A stretch of DNA of 64,000 bases from positions 1 through 64,000 of the forward strand of contig NZ_OANT01000007.1 in assembly GCF_900096995.1 (NCBI RefSeq). The letters run 5' to 3'. This DNA is from Acinetobacter puyangensis. GTDB taxonomy: Bacteria; Pseudomonadota; Gammaproteobacteria; Pseudomonadales; Moraxellaceae. Below are positions 34,877 to 43,866 of the stretch, piece after piece; position 1 is the stretch's first letter; each line of letters starts with the position of its first letter. The notes under the pieces were generated by a model that had not been told where the DNA came from, did not search any database, and worked only from the letters and a program-made list of their open reading frames with translations. The translations under genes and the position numbers were made by a program.

Positions 34877-37309
34877 ATGAAACATTTTATGCGGGGAAAA
34901 TACCTGAACATCGTACAACAGCGTCGGGTATTTACATTGACCAGTTTGGCCATTGCGCTAAGTACAGCATCGGCATGGTCTTGGGCACAGGATACGATAG
35001 AGGAGGGGCAGTCGTCATCGGGCTCTCAGCTTCAAACGACTGCGGTAGATGAGGTCATTCAACTTGAAACGGTGGTGGTGACAGCTCGCCGCCGTGCAGA
35101 AGCAGAGCAAAATGTCCCGGCACCCATTACCGTGATTAAAGGTAAACAACTGGAAGAAGCCAAGATTTATCAGGTGCAGGATTTACAGCAACAGTTGCCG
35201 AATTTTACCTCACAGTTTATTCATGCACGTCAATCCAGTGTGGCTGTGCGTGGGATTGGTAACAATACGGCCAATGAAGGGCTAGAAGGCAGTGTCGGGA
35301 TTTATCTGGACAATGTTTATCTGGGGCGTCCCGGACAGGCAGTATTCGATTTGCTTGATATTGAGCAGGTGGATTTATTGCGTGGACCACAGGGCACATT
35401 ATTTGGGAAAAATACCACAGCTGGGGTACTCAATATTACTTCCAAACAACCTGTATTTTATCAGGAGGGCAATGTTGAAATTTCGGCAGGTGAACGCGGT
35501 TACAAACAGCTGAAGGGTACATGGAATCAGCCGCTTTCCGATGCAGTAGCAGTACGTTTGTCTGGCTATGGCACACATGATGATGGCTGGTTGGAAAATA
35601 CCTATAATGGTAAGGACCTCAATGAAATTGATCGTTATGGGCTAAGAGGGCAATTGCTGTTCCAACCCAGTGATGAATTGAGCCTGCGGGTGATTGCCGA
35701 GCATAATCGGGAAGATTCCAGTACCGGCTCTTTGGTGCCCTATAGCTTTGCACCTTGGAATCCGACAGGCAGTCCTGCAAGTTATTTACCTGTAGGGGTA
35801 ACGGGTTCAAATGCTACTACCTTTGCCGATCGTGCGACTTGGTTGGGTGCAAAAAATATCGCCCGCAATCCATATGATTATAAAGTGGATTTTGATGCCG
35901 AGCAGCAGGCAAAAATTGACCAAAGTGCTGTATCTGCAGAGCTGAATTGGCAGTTAAACGGCTATAAACTGACCTCAATTACGGCATGGCGTGACTGGAA
36001 TTTTAGTCCTAAAAACGATCTAGACTTTAGCCGACTGGCTGGTATTACCGGTGGTTTTAAGGTCGAACAGGATCAGTTTTCACAGGAAATTCGTCTGGCG
36101 TCACCAACAGGCGGTGCAGTTGATTATGTGGTGGGTGCTTATTATTTCTATCAAAATATTGACAGTCGTAATACCTATCAAACCGGCGGCAGTGCATTGG
36201 CATTGACCACAGCCTATCCAAATAATGCTGAATTGGAAGGTTTAGGAAAAGCCAAAACGCATAGTTATGCTGCCTTTGGTCAATCGACTTGGCATGTCAA
36301 TGATCAATTTGATTTAACTACAGGGCTACGTTATACCTCGGAGAAAAAAACCGGAGAGGTCAACCAATCCGAAATTAATCCGGCAGTTCATGCAGTGATA
36401 AGTCCTTTATTTCAAAGCTATCATTCGGGTGAGTTATCCCATCGTGATAACAGTATTGCTGGGTTAGTCACAGCCAGTTATCAGTTTAATCCCAATATAC
36501 TGGGATTTGCGACCTATTCGACCGGGGAAAAATCCGGTGGTTTTAATATCAATAGCGTAGCGACACCGGCTGCAATTTTGGGTAATGATTCACTCAAGAT
36601 CGAACCTGAAAAAGCGCAGAATTTTGAATTAGGCTTAAAAACTTCGTGGTTGGACAATCGTATTTATGCCAATATCAATGCCTTTATCACCAAACTTAAG
36701 GATTATCAGGCGGTCACCAATACTGCAATTGGCAATCAATATATTGGCTTGCTCACCAATGTTGGCGACCTGACCAGTAAAGGTATTGAGGTTGATTTCA
36801 AAGCACAGGCGACACGCAATTTAAGTTTGAATTTTAACGCAGCCTATACCGATGCCACCTTTGATAATGGTACGGCACCAACACCATTTGAAGTCTTTAA
36901 TGGTCCGGGTGGCACCAATGACAGTGGTTATGGCAAAGGTTATCGGGATATTAAAGGCAATCGGGTCAATGGCGCACCACGCTGGACTGCCAATGTGACG
37001 CTACAGCACCAGCATGATGTGTTGGCCAATAGCAAACATTATAGCCTGATCAACTATGGCTGGCGTTCCGAGACCTATGCTGATGTCAATAATTCCGAAT
37101 ATTCCAAAATCCCGAGTTATGGTGTATTGAATTTAACCACGGGTTTACGTATTCCACATGGCGATAATGAAATTGATTTGTCTCTATGGGCGAAAAATGC
37201 GCTAGATAAACATTATTTTCTAGGATTGGTTAATTCTGGCAATGGCATGTATGCTGGGTCTGCGGCACAACCAAGAACCATTGGTGCCAGCCTGCGGTAT
37301 AATTTTTAA
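34877..37309 (+). CDS. TonB-dependent receptor, paralogue of the receptor at 52248
   Basis: An 810-residue outer-membrane receptor with a signal peptide (ALSTASAWSWAQ, cut near residue 38), a TonB box-like segment (ETVVVTARRR), a plug (RQSSVAVRGIGNN, then VDLLRGPQGTLFGKNTTAG) and a barrel ending in RYNF. The plug type is that of iron-complex/pesticin-like receptors. Large parts are nearly the same as in the receptor at 52248 (GLEGSVGIYLDNVYLGRPGQ against GLEASVGVYLDNVYLGRPGM), so the two are paralogues. Its place after the LLM monooxygenase and MFS genes suggests that it brings in the organic, perhaps sulfur-containing, substrate of that enzyme. GAGG lies eight bases before the ATG. Confidence 0.88.
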   Translation: MKHFMRGKYLNIVQQRRVFTLTSLAIALSTASAWSWAQDTIEEGQSSSGSQLQTTAVDEVIQLETVVVTARRRAEAEQNVPAPITVIKGKQLEEAKIYQVQDLQQQLPNFTSQFIHARQSSVAVRGIGNNTANEGLEGSVGIYLDNVYLGRPGQAVFDLLDIEQVDLLRGPQGTLFGKNTTAGVLNITSKQPVFYQEGNVEISAGERGYKQLKGTWNQPLSDAVAVRLSGYGTHDDGWLENTYNGKDLNEIDRYGLRGQLLFQPSDELSLRVIAEHNREDSSTGSLVPYSFAPWNPTGSPASYLPVGVTGSNATTFADRATWLGAKNIARNPYDYKVDFDAEQQAKIDQSAVSAELNWQLNGYKLTSITAWRDWNFSPKNDLDFSRLAGITGGFKVEQDQFSQEIRLASPTGGAVDYVVGAYYFYQNIDSRNTYQTGGSALALTTAYPNNAELEGLGKAKTHSYAAFGQSTWHVNDQFDLTTGLRYTSEKKTGEVNQSEINPAVHAVISPLFQSYHSGELSHRDNSIAGLVTASYQFNPNILGFATYSTGEKSGGFNINSVATPAAILGNDSLKIEPEKAQNFELGLKTSWLDNRIYANINAFITKLKDYQAVTNTAIGNQYIGLLTNVGDLTSKGIEVDFKAQATRNLSLNFNAAYTDATFDNGTAPTPFEVFNGPGGTNDSGYGKGYRDIKGNRVNGAPRWTANVTLQHQHDVLANSKHYSLINYGWRSETYADVNNSEYSKIPSYGVLNLTTGLRIPHGDNEIDLSLWAKNALDKHYFLGLVNSGNGMYAGSAAQPRTIGASLRYNF

Positions 37310-37320
37310 GAACTCAAGGA

Positions 37321-37356
37321 CTGTCAGGCAAATAGGATATCCAGTTTGCCTGACAG
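37321..37356 (+). terminator. Hairpin after TonB receptor gene
   Basis: CTGTCAGGCAAA (37321-37332) is perfectly complementary to 37345-37356. There is no T run, so it may act as a 3'-end stabiliser or a weak terminator. Confidence 0.5.
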
Positions 37357-37410
37357 GATCGGTATGCGTAGATTTTCCCTGAATTAAACCCCATTAAATT
37401 TTATATATAT

Positions 37411-37694
37411 TAGGGTCTGTTGACATTTGATAAATGGATTGCGTTGTAGGCTAAAATTTCTTCAGATGAGGAGTGTACTCCGCAAGACAAAGCGAAGGCA
37501 ATGGCTATTCCCTTGTCGAGCTTTGTAACGACGTATGGGGGAATTTTAGCCACAACCCTTTGGGACAGGGTTGTTTTTGACACTACTGCGTTATGAATAG
37601 TTCATTTAGAATAACTAAATTTCACTATTCATGCCTTGTATTGCCTAAAAAACAACCACTGTCGCAATCATAGACGAAATGTCAACAGACCCTA
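37411..37694. mobile_element. MITE of about 284 bp with 18-bp perfect inverted ends
   Basis: TAGGGTCTGTTGACATTT at 37411-37428 is repeated as its exact complement at 37677-37694. There is no coding frame inside. Inner inverted segments (GGCTAAAATT near 37453 and its complement near 37540) would let it fold into a long hairpin. If the ends are GGGTCTG, a TA flanks both sides, as expected for elements mobilised by IS630-type transposases; other families are possible. Confidence 0.8.
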
Positions 37695-37707
37695 CATAGA
37701 ATGCCGA

Positions 37708-38400
37708 TCAATTTTGTATTTCCAACAATAATTCCACTTTATCATCTCGCCAAATCTCAATATCAAACTCAATCACCTGATCCTGCGATTTTGAAATACG
37801 TTCGATTTTTACTGCCGATTGATGCGCTGGAATCAGCAAGTGATTTTTTTCTTCATTGGCAATATGAGAATATTTAATCGAAATCTGACTTGACGAATAA
37901 TGAATCGCAAAATCATTTTCTACAATATGGACAATCGACTGACTTAAATCATATTGCAGTAGATTTGCAAACTGCTGATAGGGAAGGTAATTATATTCCA
38001 GCAGTACCGGAATATCATGAATAAACCTTAATCGCACAATTTCAATAAATTGCAGATTTTCCTGATCTAGGCCAAAAATATCAAGCAATTGTGTGGTTGC
38101 CGGAATAATTGTGCTAGATAATATTTGTGTTGTGGGTGCAAAGCCTTGTTGGGTCGTATAATCGCTAAACCCCAGTGTTGATTTCAGATCATATTTAATT
38201 TTGTGTCGGTTAATCAGCCAACCAATATTTTTATTTTTAAAAATTTTTCCTTCTGTGCGTAAATTTTCCAGTGCTTTGCGTAAGGTTTCTCTTGAACATT
38301 GATATTTTTCGGATAGATTGCGTTCAGAAGGCAATAATTGATGATCGCTGTAGTGCTGTAAATCATTTTCAAGTTGTTTTTGAACGTCTAAATAGCGCAT
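37708..38400 (-). CDS. GntR-family regulator, HutC subfamily (UTRA domain)
   Basis: A 230-residue regulator with an N-terminal GntR winged helix (LLPSERNLSEKYQCSRETLRKAL, about 22-45) and a C-terminal UTRA ligand domain (FIEIVRLRFIHDIPVLLEYNYLP, then ISKSQDQVIEFDIEIWRDDK), the HutC/PhnF pattern. It diverges from the salvage operon that starts at 38709. A palindrome in the shared region (38650-38665) has the form expected for HutC-type operators. It is therefore the likely repressor of the operon and may sense the imported compound or its phosphorylated form. Confidence 0.88.
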   Translation of the reverse strand: MRYLDVQKQLENDLQHYSDHQLLPSERNLSEKYQCSRETLRKALENLRTEGKIFKNKNIGWLINRHKIKYDLKSTLGFSDYTTQQGFAPTTQILSSTIIPATTQLLDIFGLDQENLQFIEIVRLRFIHDIPVLLEYNYLPYQQFANLLQYDLSQSIVHIVENDFAIHYSSSQISIKYSHIANEEKNHLLIPAHQSAVKIERISKSQDQVIEFDIEIWRDDKVELLLEIQN

Positions 38401-38649
38401 GTCTGGACTTCTAGGATTTTGGAAAATTTAAATCAATTGCATAAGGATAGTAAAGAAAAAGTCGAGTCAACGCTAGCGTTTTAACAGGCGCATGACGAAA
38501 GACCTTTGCAATAATTACTTTTATAGGATGATCTCAATTTATTATTTTTTATCAATATTTTTAGTTGGTTAGAATGGTGGAATAATATGATTAAAGCTGT
38601 AATATACATCGTGTTATATAAAAAACGGATATATAAATCTTAAAATTTT

Positions 38650-38665
38650 ATTGGTATGTACCAAT
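38650..38665. promoter_or_regulatory. Probable GntR/HutC-type operator
   Basis: ATTGGTA-TG-TACCAAT is a perfect 16-bp palindrome, 43 bases before the ATG at 38709. Its core GGTATGTACC resembles the GGTnTAnACC sites of HutC-subfamily regulators. Confidence 0.65.
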
Positions 38666-38708
38666 GAAATCTTATAGTTTTTCTGCATTGTTTTTAAGGG
38701 TTGTTGTG

Positions 38709-39632
38709 ATGTCCTCGATTAAAGTTGCACTTGAATATTTTCATCCATGGCCAAATTCTGCCGGATTTTATTATGCGCGCGAACAAGGTTTGTTTGCGCA
38801 ATATGGTCTGGATGTGGAATTTATTGTGACTGATCCGGCCAGAGGCGATGCACTGGAATATCTCCATCAACAGGCCGTGGATTTCGCGATTTTTCCAACC
38901 AACCGTTTATTTGTGCGCCGTGAACAGGGGCAAGCTTTATTGGGGATTGCGGCGATTAATCATACCGGACTGGAATCGATCCAAAGCTTGCGTGAATTTA
39001 ATATTCATCGGCCTAAAGATCTCGAAGATAAACGACTGGCACTCAATCCGACACCGCGTGGACTGGCCATGATCAAACATCTGGTAGAACAGGATGGCGG
39101 CGATTTTGATAAGGTGATCTTGGTCGATGCCGGTAGTCGGGAATATACCCCGACAGATTTAAAAGCAGGTTATGCACATGCAAGTTTTGGTGGTTACTGG
39201 GTCTGGGAAGCATTAATGGACAGTCCGATTGATCCTGACGAGCGGATTGTCTGGCCGGTTAGCCAAATCGGTGCGCCGAATTATCATAGTTATCTTTTGG
39301 GTATTAATGAGGCGCAGTCACGGTTATCTGATCAGCAAATTCGTCATTTTATTGCGGCGCTGCAACAAGGCTATCAGGCATTGCAATCTCAGCCGGAACA
39401 GGCACTTGCGATTTATGAACAGGTGATTCCTTATTTCCCACGGGCATTGATTCAAAAATCTTTAAATGCAGTCGCCACAACCTGGTTTTCTTCCGAACAA
39501 TGGGGCATACAAAATTCCGATTTTCATCAGGAATATGCAGCATGGTTGCAGCAATATGGCATTTTAAATGATGCACACATCTGGCAGCAGGCGACCAGTA
39601 ACCGATTTATTACCGAGGTGGCCAATGCCTGA
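38709..39632 (+). CDS. NMT1/THI5-like substrate-binding protein without signal peptide
   Basis: A 307-residue protein with the NMT1/THI5 (periplasmic-binding type 2) fold: VALEYFHPWPNSAGFYYARE, then QGLFAQYGLDVEF. I start it at the ATG at 38709 (AAGG upstream). The longer frame to 38664 would begin inside the operator region and adds no real signal peptide, so the protein seems to stay in the cytoplasm. The Cys-rich CCCFC loop of yeast THI5 (pyrimidine synthase) is absent; the aligned place reads GAPNYHSYLL. It is thus more like a ThiY-type pyrimidine-binding protein, yet no ABC permease or ATPase gene is near. It overlaps the kinase gene by eight bases. Confidence 0.75.
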   Translation: MSSIKVALEYFHPWPNSAGFYYAREQGLFAQYGLDVEFIVTDPARGDALEYLHQQAVDFAIFPTNRLFVRREQGQALLGIAAINHTGLESIQSLREFNIHRPKDLEDKRLALNPTPRGLAMIKHLVEQDGGDFDKVILVDAGSREYTPTDLKAGYAHASFGGYWVWEALMDSPIDPDERIVWPVSQIGAPNYHSYLLGINEAQSRLSDQQIRHFIAALQQGYQALQSQPEQALAIYEQVIPYFPRALIQKSLNAVATTWFSSEQWGIQNSDFHQEYAAWLQQYGILNDAHIWQQATSNRFITEVANA

Positions 39633-40785
39633 ACTAAACGATCATTGTGGTCATGGCATGGGCACCGATCTAGAAGCAAAAGACTGGATCAATATCAATG
39701 CCGAAGATTTAAAGCGTATTCAACCTTATTATCCTGTATTACAAGGGGAAATGGACATCATCTGGCATAGTCCCAGACCATTTTCATCAGCCAGTATTAT
39801 CCGCAGCGCACAGGGCGAATTTTTGCTTAAACGCAGTCACCACTCCTTTCGTAGCGTTGCAGACTTACAGCAGGAACATCATTTTATTGCACATCTGGCA
39901 CGTAAAGGTGTCGCTGTGCCGCATATTTTTAGCAATGCTCAAGGGCGGACGGCAACAGCGCTGGATGACTGGGTTTATGAACTGTATGAGAAAGTACCGG
40001 GTGAGGATATTTATGCCGATCAGCAGTCATGGAAATCGTTTTTTGTTGCGCAACATGCGTTGCATGCAGGTAAAGCATTGGCACATCTGCATGTGGCTGC
40101 TGCAGATTTTTTGCCGGATCAATCCAGAATCACACAATATTTGATTTCCAATCAGAAAATTATCGAAAGTTCATCGATTTTACAGGCTTTTGCAGATCGC
40201 ATTCGGCAGAGTCCTGCCTTATCTAAATACTTTGCACAGTATCCGGTATCCGATGATTTTCTGGCTTTACTGCTTCGCTTACAGCAACCGTTATTGGCAC
40301 AATTTCCCAAGTTTAAAAAAATCTGGACGCACAACGACCTACATGCTTCCAATCTGTTGTGGCGTAATGGTTCAGATCAGGCAGAAGTTGCCGCGGTGAT
40401 TGATTTTGGTTTGGCTGATCTGGCCTCGATTCCTTATGATTTTGCTGTAGCGATTGAGCGTAACTTTATCGACTGGCTGGCCCTAGATCAAGGCAATGAT
40501 CTGCATATCGATTTTGAAGGTTTGTGTGCATTTATACGTGGCTATGTACGAATTGGAGAGAATCTGGAGCAATTGGATTTTGTGTCGGATATTTTGCCGT
40601 TGGTACATATCGATTTTGCCTTGTATGAGCTGGAATATTTTGTCGAAATTACCCGCAATGAAACGCATGCCAAGGCGGCTTATGCTTATTTGATTGAGCA
40701 TACCTATTGGTTTGTCAGTGCACAGGGACAAGATTTTCTTGCACAGCTACAACGTATCATCCACGCACGAGGTGAGCATGTATAA
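39625..40785 (+). CDS. APH/choline-kinase-fold phosphotransferase (candidate thiamine or riboside kinase)
   Basis: A 386-residue small-molecule kinase. The catalytic Brenner motif is THNDLHASNLLW and the metal-binding motif VIDFGLADL, both intact; the nucleotide-contact Lys lies in FLLKRSHHSF. The family includes kinases for aminoglycosides, choline, homoserine, methylthioribose and thiamine (ThiK). The ATG at 39625 is preceded by GAGGTGG and overlaps the upstream stop; the longer frame to 39568 lies inside the previous gene. In this operon with a PnuC-type transporter and an acid phosphatase, trapping of an imported vitamin by phosphorylation is the most sensible role. Antibiotic resistance is unlikely in this context. 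Confidence 0.8.
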   Translation: MPELNDHCGHGMGTDLEAKDWININAEDLKRIQPYYPVLQGEMDIIWHSPRPFSSASIIRSAQGEFLLKRSHHSFRSVADLQQEHHFIAHLARKGVAVPHIFSNAQGRTATALDDWVYELYEKVPGEDIYADQQSWKSFFVAQHALHAGKALAHLHVAAADFLPDQSRITQYLISNQKIIESSSILQAFADRIRQSPALSKYFAQYPVSDDFLALLLRLQQPLLAQFPKFKKIWTHNDLHASNLLWRNGSDQAEVAAVIDFGLADLASIPYDFAVAIERNFIDWLALDQGNDLHIDFEGLCAFIRGYVRIGENLEQLDFVSDILPLVHIDFALYELEYFVEITRNETHAKAAYAYLIEHTYWFVSAQGQDFLAQLQRIIHARGEHV

Positions 40786-41650
40786 CCGTAAAAATATTTT
40801 AATTGAATGTGATGAATTACAGCGTATTAGCACAGAACATTTTTTCATTCTTGATGCCACGGTTTTGCTGGAGAAGCCTGCTTTTGATGGCGATTATCGT
40901 GTGCAAAGTGGATTGGCATGCTGGCAGAAAAAACATATTCCGCATTCGCTGCATATTGATATGTATCATGATTTTAGCAATCCTGATGTGAGCTATAGCT
41001 TTGCTGTACCAGAGCCGCAAGTTGCCCAGCATTTTTTAAGGCAGCTTGGCTTATCTCAGGATTCGGATATCGTAGTTTATGATGCCAAGGACGGGATCTG
41101 GGCCTCACGTTTATGGTGGGTATTGTCATCGTTGGGCATTAAAAGCCGGATTTTAAACGGTGGATTGACTGCATGGGAAAATGCTGGTTATCCGGTTCAG
41201 CAGCAAATCCATGCGCCAACGTCGATACAGTCTGGTGATATCACTGTGACTGCGCTGGATGGATACTGGTGTGATCTGCAAGAGGTCAAACAGCGTTCAC
41301 ACAAACAGTCTTCTGGGTTGGTGTGTGCTTTAGGACCTGAGCAATTTACGGGGCAAGGCATTACACGCTATGCCCGTCGAGGTGCCATTCCAAATAGCAT
41401 TAATGTTCCGGCACGGCTTTTTATCGGGGCAGACAATCAATTTATTTCCGATCATGAGATTAAAAATACCCTACAACAGTTGTCATGGCATGAAGATTTA
41501 GATGTTTTGTATTGTGGCGGGGGAATTTCGGCATGTGTGCTTGCAGTTGCCATACGTCTGATTTCTGATCAACCTTTATCCATTTATGATGGCTCGCTGC
41601 AAGAGTGGGCACAAATCTCCGATCTTCCACTTGTTACAGGTACGCCCTAA
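40778..41650 (+). CDS. Rhodanese-type sulfurtransferase (two domains)
   Basis: A 290-residue tandem rhodanese of the SseA/thiosulfate sulfurtransferase type. The N-terminal domain holds the degenerate fold (ILDATVLLEKPAFDGDYRVQ, then HIPHSLHIDMY), and the C-terminal domain carries the catalytic loop CGGGISA in VLYCGGGISACVLA with its active Cys. The CG-x-G-x-T/S-A loop is typical, though the second position differs from CGSGVTA. The enzyme moves sulfur from thiosulfate or 3-mercaptopyruvate to a thiophilic acceptor. The ATG at 40778 (GAGGTGAGC upstream) overlaps the kinase stop by eight bases. Sulfur delivery for the thiazole ring of thiamine is a possible link to the operon, but this is inference. 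Confidence 0.85.
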   Translation: MYNRKNILIECDELQRISTEHFFILDATVLLEKPAFDGDYRVQSGLACWQKKHIPHSLHIDMYHDFSNPDVSYSFAVPEPQVAQHFLRQLGLSQDSDIVVYDAKDGIWASRLWWVLSSLGIKSRILNGGLTAWENAGYPVQQQIHAPTSIQSGDITVTALDGYWCDLQEVKQRSHKQSSGLVCALGPEQFTGQGITRYARRGAIPNSINVPARLFIGADNQFISDHEIKNTLQQLSWHEDLDVLYCGGGISACVLAVAIRLISDQPLSIYDGSLQEWAQISDLPLVTGTP

Positions 41651-43848
41651 TGCAGATTCAAAATTTTAAACCGCATCGACTCAGCCAGACCCTTCAAGCT
41701 GTGATGTCGTCTTCACTATTGATGATGACGAGCTCTCATCTTTATGCAGTAGAAGTTGATGCTGCTGCGGTCAAACAGCTGGAAACCATTCATGTCTACG
41801 CTACCGATGACCAGCAAAATTATGGCAGTAAACGGGTGGAGATAGCAGGTTTTGGTAGCAAGGATATCACTAAAGTGCCTGCATCAATTACAGCAGTGAC
41901 TTCTGATTTGATTGCCGACCAGCAGGCCAAAGTTTTGACCGAGGTGATTAAGAATGATGCCTCAGTCGGCGATGGCTATGCTGCGGTAGGTTATTACCCC
42001 AATATTGTGTCGCGTGGTTTTGCTCTGGACTTGGCCTCTAGTTATTTGCTTAATGGTCAGGCAATTCGTGGTGAGCAAAATATTGCGCTGGAAAATAAGG
42101 AACGGGTTGAGATTCTCAAGGGTGTATCGGCAATTCAAAGTGGGATGTCGACCCCGGGCGGTGTGGTCAATTATGTGACCAAACGTCCCAAGGATATTCG
42201 TGCCATCAACATCAATGCCGATAGCAATGCCGGTATATCATTGGCATTGGATTTGGGCGGCTTTGTCGGTCAGGAACAGCAACTGGGTTATCGTATAAAT
42301 GCGGCTGTGGAAGATATTCAATCCTATGTTGAGCACACCAATGGCAAGCGATATTTTGGTTCGCTGGCATTGGACTGGAATATTAATGAGCAATCGCAAC
42401 TTCAATTTGATCTGGAATCACAATATCAGCGACAACGCTCTGCTCCCGGCTACCAATTACTAGATGGCAAGGTACCTGCAATCAATGATCTGGTTTGGGA
42501 TCGGCTTTTAGGTTATCAAAGCTGGAGCAGACCTGTTAGCACGCATGCCTTAAACAGTAGTCTAAAATATCAGTATGCTTTTAATGCAGACTGGACAGCC
42601 AGTGTCTCTGCTTCACATAGTAAAGTGGTGATTGATGATTACACGGCTTTCCCGTGGGGCTGTTATAGTGATGTTTGTCAATATACCGGTTTGGGTAATA
42701 GCTTCGATCAAAAAGGCTATTATGATATTTATGACTATCGTAATCCGGATGACACACGGGAAACCAATCAGTTTAAAGTGGCTTTAAATGGGAGCTTTAA
42801 TACAGGATCTGTGCTGCATCATCTAATGCTGGATCTAACCCAGACCGATAAACAACGTAAGCGCTATGACGGTGTCAACGAACTGATTGGTACGGGCAAT
42901 ATTTATCAGGATACGGTTGATTATGCGCCGGTATCGGCATCAAATGGTGAGTTCTATCAATCCTTAAAGAGTAAACAGATTGCACTTACTGTACTGGATC
43001 GACTGGAATTCAATCCGCAATGGTCAGTCTTGCTCGGCGGGAAATGGCTGCATCTGGATGAAAAAGCCTACGATGTCGGGCATATTGAAACACGCCATAC
43101 CGACCTCGATAAATTCTTGCCGCAGGCTGCACTGATGTATAGCCCATGGCAGGACACCAACGTCTATGTGTCCTATGTCAAAGGTTTGACCGATGGCGGT
43201 ACAGCACCGTGGTATGCTTCAAATGAAGATCAGATTCTGGCGCCTGTCAATTCAACCCAGTATGAGATCGGGATTAAACAACAGATTCGTAACTATCTAC
43301 TGACGGCGGCATTATTTGATATTCGTCAGGACAATCAATATACCCGACCTGAAGCGGATGGTTCATTGACCTTTATTGCCGAAGGTAAACAGCATAATCC
43401 GGGTGTGGAACTGGCTCTAAATGGCGAGCTTACAGATCGCTTAAAACTCAATTCCAGTCTGGCCTATATTCGTTCCAGACTAGTTGATATCGATACCGCA
43501 CAATACAAAGACCATCAAACCCAGAATGTTCCCAAAGTTAAATTTGCCACACATTTGTCTTATGATGTGCCACAACTGGAAGGCTTGCGGCTATTGGGTG
43601 GTGTGCAATATAGCAGCAGTAAATTTGCCAATAAAGAAGCCACTGCAAAAGTGGGTGGATATAGTGTATTTGATCTCGGCGCTGCCTATAATTTTCAGCC
43701 ATATGGTTATGACACAACACTACGCATCAATATCGAAAATGTCTTGAATAAAAAATACTGGCGTGATGTCGGTGGCTTTATGGGCGATGATTATATGTTT
43801 CTCGGCAGCCCCCGTACGGCAAAATTTTCTTTGGCCTTTAATTTCTAA
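41650..43848 (+). CDS. TonB-dependent receptor of the vitamin salvage operon
   Basis: A 732-residue outer-membrane receptor. It has a signal peptide (SSLLMMTSSHLYA), a plug with FpvA/FhuE-like motifs (ITKVPASITAVTSDLI, then VEILKGVSAIQSGMSTPGG) and a barrel ending in LAFNF. The ATG overlaps the TAA of the rhodanese gene (TAATG), so translation is coupled. Its coupling to kinase, PnuC-type transporter and phosphatase genes points to a vitamin or nucleoside rather than a siderophore; outer-membrane thiamine receptors (OMR1) paired with PnuT are known from Bacteroidetes and some Proteobacteria. The ligand is not shown by sequence alone. Confidence 0.87.
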   Translation: MQIQNFKPHRLSQTLQAVMSSSLLMMTSSHLYAVEVDAAAVKQLETIHVYATDDQQNYGSKRVEIAGFGSKDITKVPASITAVTSDLIADQQAKVLTEVIKNDASVGDGYAAVGYYPNIVSRGFALDLASSYLLNGQAIRGEQNIALENKERVEILKGVSAIQSGMSTPGGVVNYVTKRPKDIRAININADSNAGISLALDLGGFVGQEQQLGYRINAAVEDIQSYVEHTNGKRYFGSLALDWNINEQSQLQFDLESQYQRQRSAPGYQLLDGKVPAINDLVWDRLLGYQSWSRPVSTHALNSSLKYQYAFNADWTASVSASHSKVVIDDYTAFPWGCYSDVCQYTGLGNSFDQKGYYDIYDYRNPDDTRETNQFKVALNGSFNTGSVLHHLMLDLTQTDKQRKRYDGVNELIGTGNIYQDTVDYAPVSASNGEFYQSLKSKQIALTVLDRLEFNPQWSVLLGGKWLHLDEKAYDVGHIETRHTDLDKFLPQAALMYSPWQDTNVYVSYVKGLTDGGTAPWYASNEDQILAPVNSTQYEIGIKQQIRNYLLTAALFDIRQDNQYTRPEADGSLTFIAEGKQHNPGVELALNGELTDRLKLNSSLAYIRSRLVDIDTAQYKDHQTQNVPKVKFATHLSYDVPQLEGLRLLGGVQYSSSKFANKEATAKVGGYSVFDLGAAYNFQPYGYDTTLRINIENVLNKKYWRDVGGFMGDDYMFLGSPRTAKFSLAFNF

Positions 43849-43866
43849 GGGGTAGAGAAATACACC

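Noticed and set aside
38401..38708. Possible TPP riboswitch before the salvage operon
   Set aside because: The conserved THI-box phrases (CTGAGA, ACCTGATCTGG-like) are absent; a GntR-type palindrome is found instead.
38709..39632. Yeast-type THI5 pyrimidine synthase
   Set aside because: The catalytic Cys-rich CCCFC loop is missing, so only the fold is claimed.
39625..40785. Aminoglycoside resistance kinase
   Set aside because: Fold and motifs fit, but the gene overlaps vitamin-salvage genes on both sides and nothing suggests a resistance context.
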